The notes under the pieces: model-generated
The model's input: only the letters and a program-made list of their open reading frames with translations
Databases searched by the model: none
Told to the model about the DNA's origin: nothing
Assembly: GCF_014287775.1 (NCBI RefSeq)
Contig: NZ_JACOOZ010000002.1
Span: 1 to 64,000 of the forward strand
DNA: 64,000 nt
Reading direction: 5' to 3'
Source of the DNA: Eubacterium_G segne
GTDB lineage: Bacteria > Bacillota > Clostridia > Lachnospirales > Lachnospiraceae
Program-made: the position numbers and the translations under genes
Shown: positions 60,478 to 64,000 of the stretch, piece by piece
Layout of the letters: each line of letters starts with the position of its first letter
Position numbering within the stretch: position 1 is the stretch's first letter

Positions 60478-61413
60478 TTAATGCCTTTCAAATATTCTTA
60501 ATTTTGAACTTTTTGCTCTCTTATTCTCTGTGATTTCCTTATCACCCGGTACTATAGGTTTTCTTGTTATCACTTTACCCTTAGATACCTTTCCACATAC
60601 ACAAACTGGGAAATCCGGTGGACATGTACATGGATTTTCATTTTCCCTAAATTTCGTCTTTACAATTCTGTCCTCAAGGGAATGGAAAGTAATTATGCAA
60701 ATCCGTCCGTTTTCATTTAGCAATTCAATCATCTTATCAATTGAGTCCCTAAGCACCGTAAGTTCCTTATTAACTTCAATTCTTATTGCCTGAAAAGTTT
60801 TCTTTGCCGGATGCCCTCCCTTGTTTTGAAACTTCATTGGTATTGAGTGTTTTATAACCTCACTTAACTGCGCTGTTGTTTCAAAAGGCTTTTTCTGTCT
60901 TTCCATAACAATGTGCTTTGCTATGTTCTTTGCAAATTTATCTTCACCGTAATCTCTTATTATTCTAAATAGTTCATTTTCGCTGTATGTGTTTACCACA
61001 TCCGCTGCTGTTTTCACCTGTCTTTGGTCCATTCTCATATCAAGAGGTGCATCTGACTTATAGGAAAAACCTCTTTCTAAATTGTCTAGCTGATATGATG
61101 AAACTCCCAGGTCTAAAACAATTCCGTTAACCTTGTCTATATCTAAATCTTTTAAAATTGTATCTATTTCACAATAATTACTTCTAACCAATGTAATTTT
61201 ATCTTCAAATTCCTTTAAGTGTTCCCTTGCGGCTTCTAATGCTTCTCCGTCCTGGTCTATTCCAATAAGTCTGCCCTTGTCTGACAAACGTTTGCACACC
61301 TCGTATGCATGTCCGCCTCCACCTAAGGTTCCGTCAACGTATATACCATCCGGATTTATATTTAAGCCATCAATGGTTTCATTTAACAACACTGATACAT
61401 GTTTGAAATCCAT
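60478..61413 (-). CDS. rsmH: 16S rRNA m4C1402 methyltransferase
   Basis: 311 residues. SAM-dependent N4 methylation of C1402 in the ribosomal P site. HVSVLLNETIDGLNINPDGI, the SAM loop DGTLGGGGHAYEVC, LDLGVSSYQLDNLERGFSYK, DMRMDQ and the C-terminal ITFHSLEDRIVK are all typical. It is the second gene of the dcw cluster, behind mraZ with AGAGG before the ATG. Confidence 0.96.
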   Translation of the reverse strand: MDFKHVSVLLNETIDGLNINPDGIYVDGTLGGGGHAYEVCKRLSDKGRLIGIDQDGEALEAAREHLKEFEDKITLVRSNYCEIDTILKDLDIDKVNGIVLDLGVSSYQLDNLERGFSYKSDAPLDMRMDQRQVKTAADVVNTYSENELFRIIRDYGEDKFAKNIAKHIVMERQKKPFETTAQLSEVIKHSIPMKFQNKGGHPAKKTFQAIRIEVNKELTVLRDSIDKMIELLNENGRICIITFHSLEDRIVKTKFRENENPCTCPPDFPVCVCGKVSKGKVITRKPIVPGDKEITENKRAKSSKLRIFERH

Positions 61414-61457
61414 ATTGACCTCTTTTCATTTTTATATTTTTGTTTCCCGTTTCTATA

Positions 61458-61907
61458 TTAAACTCCAAGTCCTGCCATATATTCTGCCAGTTCTTCAAGT
61501 TTCTGTTCTGCATCTTCGCTCTCAATATATTCATTGAGCTGTTCATTCCATTTATCTACATTCCAGATTTCAATTCTGTCACCAATTCCAACCCATACAA
61601 CTTCCTTTTCTAAAGATGCATATTCCCTCAAGTTAGATGGGATTAATACTCTTCCCTGCTTGTCCGCATCGAGGGGTTCTGCACCACCGAGGAAAAATCG
61701 ATTGAAACTTCTTACATTCTTATCTGTAAAAGCGAGACTACTAAGCTTCTTTTCAAGGGCTTCCCAAGTGGATTCAGGGTATGCAAACAAGCACTTGTCC
61801 ACACCTCTTGTGACAACAAGTCTTTCGGCAAGAGCATCCCTCATTTTTGACGGGATGACTGTTCTGCCCTTTGTATCCATTTTTTGTGTCTGCTCTCCTG
61901 AAAACAT
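61458..61907 (-). CDS. mraZ: Transcriptional regulator MraZ
   Basis: 149 residues from ATG 61907, chosen because AGGTG lies six bases upstream and MFSGEQTQKMDTKGR matches the usual MFxGE start; ATG 61913 is an alternative. Two AbrB-like half domains are visible, each with a DxKGR-type motif: DTKGRTVIPSKMRDAL and DKQGRVLIPSNLREYA. It is a ring-forming DNA-binding repressor of the dcw cluster, and candidate target repeats lie just upstream. Confidence 0.94.
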   Translation of the reverse strand: MFSGEQTQKMDTKGRTVIPSKMRDALAERLVVTRGVDKCLFAYPESTWEALEKKLSSLAFTDKNVRSFNRFFLGGAEPLDADKQGRVLIPSNLREYASLEKEVVWVGIGDRIEIWNVDKWNEQLNEYIESEDAEQKLEELAEYMAGLGV

Positions 61908-61944
61908 AAACATCACCTATCTTTTTGGTATTTTTAATGAAATT

Positions 61945-61982
61945 TCACCACTTTTCACCACAAATACGCTCTCAATCACCAC
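61945..61982 (-). promoter_or_regulatory. Probable MraZ-binding boxes
   Basis: GTGGTGA occurs three times on the minus strand (61951-61945, 61961-61955, 61982-61976), with centres 10 and 21 bases apart, so on one face of the helix. They lie between the predicted transcription start and mraZ, matching the GTGG-type repeats bound by MraZ proteins. Confidence 0.7.
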
Positions 61983-61992
61983 TTATATATGA

Positions 61993-62021
61993 ATAATAAA
62001 CCATTTTAGGTATCTTTTCAA
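61993..62021 (-). promoter_or_regulatory. Probable promoter of the dcw cluster
   Basis: TTGAAA (62021-62016), 17-base spacer, TATTAT (61998-61993) on the minus strand, directly upstream of the MraZ boxes. Confidence 0.6.
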
Positions 62022-62030
62022 CCCTAAAAT

Positions 62031-62080
62031 AAATAAAAAAAACGTTATCCGGTATTTTTTTAACACCTGATAACGTTTTC
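62031..62080 (-). terminator. Terminator of lgt
   Basis: AAAACGTTATCAGGT and ACCGGATAACGTTTT pair on the minus strand with one mismatch and an A-rich loop; eight or more Ts follow. It isolates lgt from the dcw cluster. Confidence 0.85.
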
Positions 62081-62106
62081 TTTTATTTTACGTTTTATAT
62101 TCTGTT

Positions 62107-62997
62107 TTATTCTGCTTTTGCAATTTTTCTTCTTTTTACTATTACCACAATAACAGCCACCGTTGCCACTACTATAGATAATGTCTGGGATACCGGCCAT
62201 CCGGTAACTGGCATAATAAGCTGGTCTGTTCTCATTCCTTCAATAACGGCTCTTCCTATGCCATATCCAATTAAGTACCAAAGGATAACCTCCCCATCAA
62301 ACTTTTTCTTTCTTCTGAAAATAAGCATTAATACAAGTACAAACAAATTCCATAGGGATTCATATAAAAATGTGGGTTGCACCTGAATATATCCTATTTC
62401 ACTTAATGCTTTTCCTCTTAAGGCTTCCATTCCGTTTTTTACCACATCCGGTACCTGGGAAATATCATAGTTTTCGTCAAAATAAATTCGCATTGCCCAT
62501 GGATTTTTGTCTCTGGCAACTCCTCCAAATGCTTCTCTGTTAAAAAAGTTTCCCCATCTTCCAATTATCTGACCAAGTATTAATCCTAAAATTGCTGTAT
62601 CGCACACCTTAGGGAAAGACATTTTCTTTATTTTGGTGTAAATAAAGCAGGTAAGAATTGCCACAATTACACCACCGTATATTGCAAGTCCCCCTTCACG
62701 GATGTTAATTATTTCAGTGGGATGGGCACTGTAATAGCTCCACCTGAATATTACATAATAGGCTCTGGCACCAATAACACTAAACACAATGGCATAAAGG
62801 GCGAAATCAATATACTGGTTATAATCCTGCCCTGTTCTTTTTGCCTCATAACATACTATGGCAATTCCTGCTAACATTCCCAAAGCTATAATACAGCCGT
62901 AAAATGCTATATCAAAGCCAAAAACCGAAAAGGATTTGGGCAGATGCTCTATATTTATATGTAAATTAGGAAATTGTATTGTTGTAGATAATATCAT
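62107..62997 (-). CDS. lgt: Prolipoprotein diacylglyceryl transferase
   Basis: 296 residues, seven membrane helices. It moves diacylglycerol from phosphatidylglycerol to the lipobox cysteine of prolipoproteins. FYGCIIALGMLAGI, GARAYYVIFRW, REGGLAIYGGVIVA and the key signature GQIIGRWGNFFNREAFGG are present, as is PTFLYESLWN. GGAGG lies upstream of the ATG. It is divergent from ychF. Confidence 0.95.
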   Translation of the reverse strand: MILSTTIQFPNLHINIEHLPKSFSVFGFDIAFYGCIIALGMLAGIAIVCYEAKRTGQDYNQYIDFALYAIVFSVIGARAYYVIFRWSYYSAHPTEIINIREGGLAIYGGVIVAILTCFIYTKIKKMSFPKVCDTAILGLILGQIIGRWGNFFNREAFGGVARDKNPWAMRIYFDENYDISQVPDVVKNGMEALRGKALSEIGYIQVQPTFLYESLWNLFVLVLMLIFRRKKKFDGEVILWYLIGYGIGRAVIEGMRTDQLIMPVTGWPVSQTLSIVVATVAVIVVIVKRRKIAKAE

Positions 62998-63075
62998 TTT
63001 ATATTGCCTCCGGATTTTCCATTATTTTCTCTCATTATAATTTAACAATATTTTTGATTTTATTCAACCCTATCA

Positions 63076-63104
63076 TTGCCCCTGTCCCTAAAATATGTTA
63101 AACT
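63076..63104 (+). promoter_or_regulatory. Probable promoter of ychF
   Basis: TTGCCC (63076-63081) and TAAACT (63099-63104) with 17-base spacing, 36 bases before the ATG. Confidence 0.5.
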
Positions 63105-63140
63105 ATCTTTTGGTATTACCAAAGATTGGAGGATTATAAT

Positions 63141-64000
63141 ATGAAATTAGGTATAGTTGGCCTTCCTAATGTAGGCAAAAGTACTTTATTTAATTCATTA
63201 ACTAAAGCGGGGGCTGAATCAGCCAATTACCCGTTTTGTACAATAGACCCTAACGTAGGCGTAGTTGCAGTTCCTGATGAGAGACTTGACAAACTTACTG
63301 AATTATATAATTCAGCTAAAACTACTCCTGCCGTTATTGAGTTTGTAGACATAGCCGGATTGGTTAAAGGTGCGTCAAAGGGTGAAGGACTTGGTAACCA
63401 GTTTCTTGCTAACATCAGGGAAGTTGATGCCATTGTACATGTAGTAAGATGTTTTGAGGATACCAATGTTATTCATGTTGACGGAAGCGTTGACCCTTTA
63501 AGAGACATTGAAACTATTAATCTTGAGCTTATCTTTTCAGATGTGGAAATTTTAGAAAGACGTATTGCCAAAACAACCCGTGGTGCAAGAAATGATAAAA
63601 TGCTTGCTAAGGAACTTGATTTCCAGCAACGTATGAAGGCATTTCTTGAAGATGGAAATTTAGCCATTAAATATGAAATCGATGATGAAGATGAGCAAGC
63701 ATGGATGGCTGAATACAATCTTCTTACAGCAAAGCCGGTTATTTTTGCAGCTAATGTTTCTGAAGAGGATTTAGCAGATGACGGTGCTTCTAATCCTCAC
63801 GTTGCAGCAGTTAGAAAATATGCAGCCGAAAACAATTCTGAGGTTTTTGTTATTAGTGCTGAAATTGAACAGGAAATTGCAGAATTAGATGATGATGAAA
63901 AACAGATGTTTTTAGAGGATTTGGGAATTAAGGAATCCGGCCTTGATAAATTAATTAAAGCCAGCTATTCACTTCTTGGTTTAATTAGTTATCTTACAGC
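63141..64000 (+). CDS. ychF: YchF-type redox/translation-associated ATPase, 5' part
   Basis: The first 286 residues of a roughly 365-residue Obg-family P-loop NTPase, cut by the window end. G1 is GLPNVGKST, G3 is DIAGLVKGASKGEGLGNQFL, and REVDAIVHVVRCFED follows. NVSEEDLADDG lies where the nucleotide-base (NxxE) motif of YchF occurs, which favours ATP over GTP. It binds the ribosome and is linked to oxidative stress. The ATG follows GGAGG. The C-terminal TGS domain would be outside. Confidence 0.95.
   Translation, partial: MKLGIVGLPNVGKSTLFNSLTKAGAESANYPFCTIDPNVGVVAVPDERLDKLTELYNSAKTTPAVIEFVDIAGLVKGASKGEGLGNQFLANIREVDAIVHVVRCFEDTNVIHVDGSVDPLRDIETINLELIFSDVEILERRIAKTTRGARNDKMLAKELDFQQRMKAFLEDGNLAIKYEIDDEDEQAWMAEYNLLTAKPVIFAANVSEEDLADDGASNPHVAAVRKYAAENNSEVFVISAEIEQEIAELDDDEKQMFLEDLGIKESGLDKLIKASYSLLGLISYLT

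Noticed and set aside
1..64000. CRISPR arrays, prophage or defence islands
   Set aside because: No regularly spaced repeats, phage structural genes, restriction genes or nuclease-helicase clusters were seen; the only mobile DNA is the IS30-type fragment at the left edge.

Overview
This window looks like the chromosome of a low-GC, Gram-positive, anaerobic gut-type Clostridia, most likely Lachnospiraceae. The evidence is the AT-rich DNA with strong Shine-Dalgarno sites, frequent TTG/GTG starts, T-box control of aminoacyl-tRNA and amino-acid genes, a eukaryotic-type NADP isocitrate dehydrogenase, a dcw cluster with two class B PBPs but no ftsA, SpoIID-like and coat-like proteins, and a secreted plant-glycan enzyme. 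Family level is inference; genus cannot be fixed from this sequence alone. Most of the window is ordinary core genome.

Layout. 0-0.6 kb: 5' end of an IS30-family transposase cut by the window edge, with an inverted repeat beside it. 0.66-3.6 kb (+): an ABC-F ATPase and carbamate kinase. 3.6-14.7 kb (mostly -): polyphosphate kinase and phosphofructokinase, an ABC exporter, a secreted beta-sandwich protein, isocitrate dehydrogenase, a secreted WG-repeat/Fn3 protein and a subtilisin without a signal peptide. 14.8-16.0 kb (+): a small three-gene cluster (Cys/Gly-rich hydrophobic peptide plus two helical proteins) with an extra coding-like reading frame between the first two genes. 16.1-20.0 kb (-): leuS and an L,D-transpeptidase-like membrane protein with an altered active-site motif.

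20.1-23.3 kb (-): a tryptophan operon with its promoter and UGG-specifier T-box intact but its middle collapsed. trpE has an internal deletion and a frameshift and is fused at its 3' end to a trpC remnant. trpG, trpD, trpF and most of trpC are absent from the locus, while trpB and trpA remain open. 23.4-28.7 kb (-): an EF-G-like GTPase and a very large secreted protein joining a BNR propeller, a jelly-roll module and a GH43 glycosidase. 29.0-33.6 kb: tyrA-ACT (+) facing a dtd-queA-aroA-HAD phosphatase operon (-). 33.8-37.6 kb (-): pheST under a Phe T-box. 37.8-41.1 kb: a YihY-family membrane protein (+), a SpoIID-like protein (-), a 6S-type RNA with a strong promoter, and a GlmU-like hexapeptide acyltransferase. 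41.2-49.1 kb (-): glmS, topB, a YfbR-type nucleotidase, thrC and leuCD. 49.3-50.3 kb (+): tRNA-Ser(CGA) and a YhcC-type radical SAM gene. 50.4-61.9 kb (-): the division and wall cluster mraZ-rsmH-ftsL-two PBPs-mraY-murD-ftsW-ftsQ-ftsZ, with MraZ boxes at its promoter. 62.1-63.0 kb (-): lgt. 63.1 kb to the end (+): the 5' part of ychF.

The signals most worth a second look are the collapsed trp operon that keeps its T-box and trpBA, the propeller-GH43 fusion (possibly an arabinan-degrading pair in one chain), the Cys-rich mini-cluster with its hidden reading frame, and the L,D-transpeptidase-like protein whose SHGCxR motif is changed. No CRISPR array, prophage, rRNA operon or defence island was seen.
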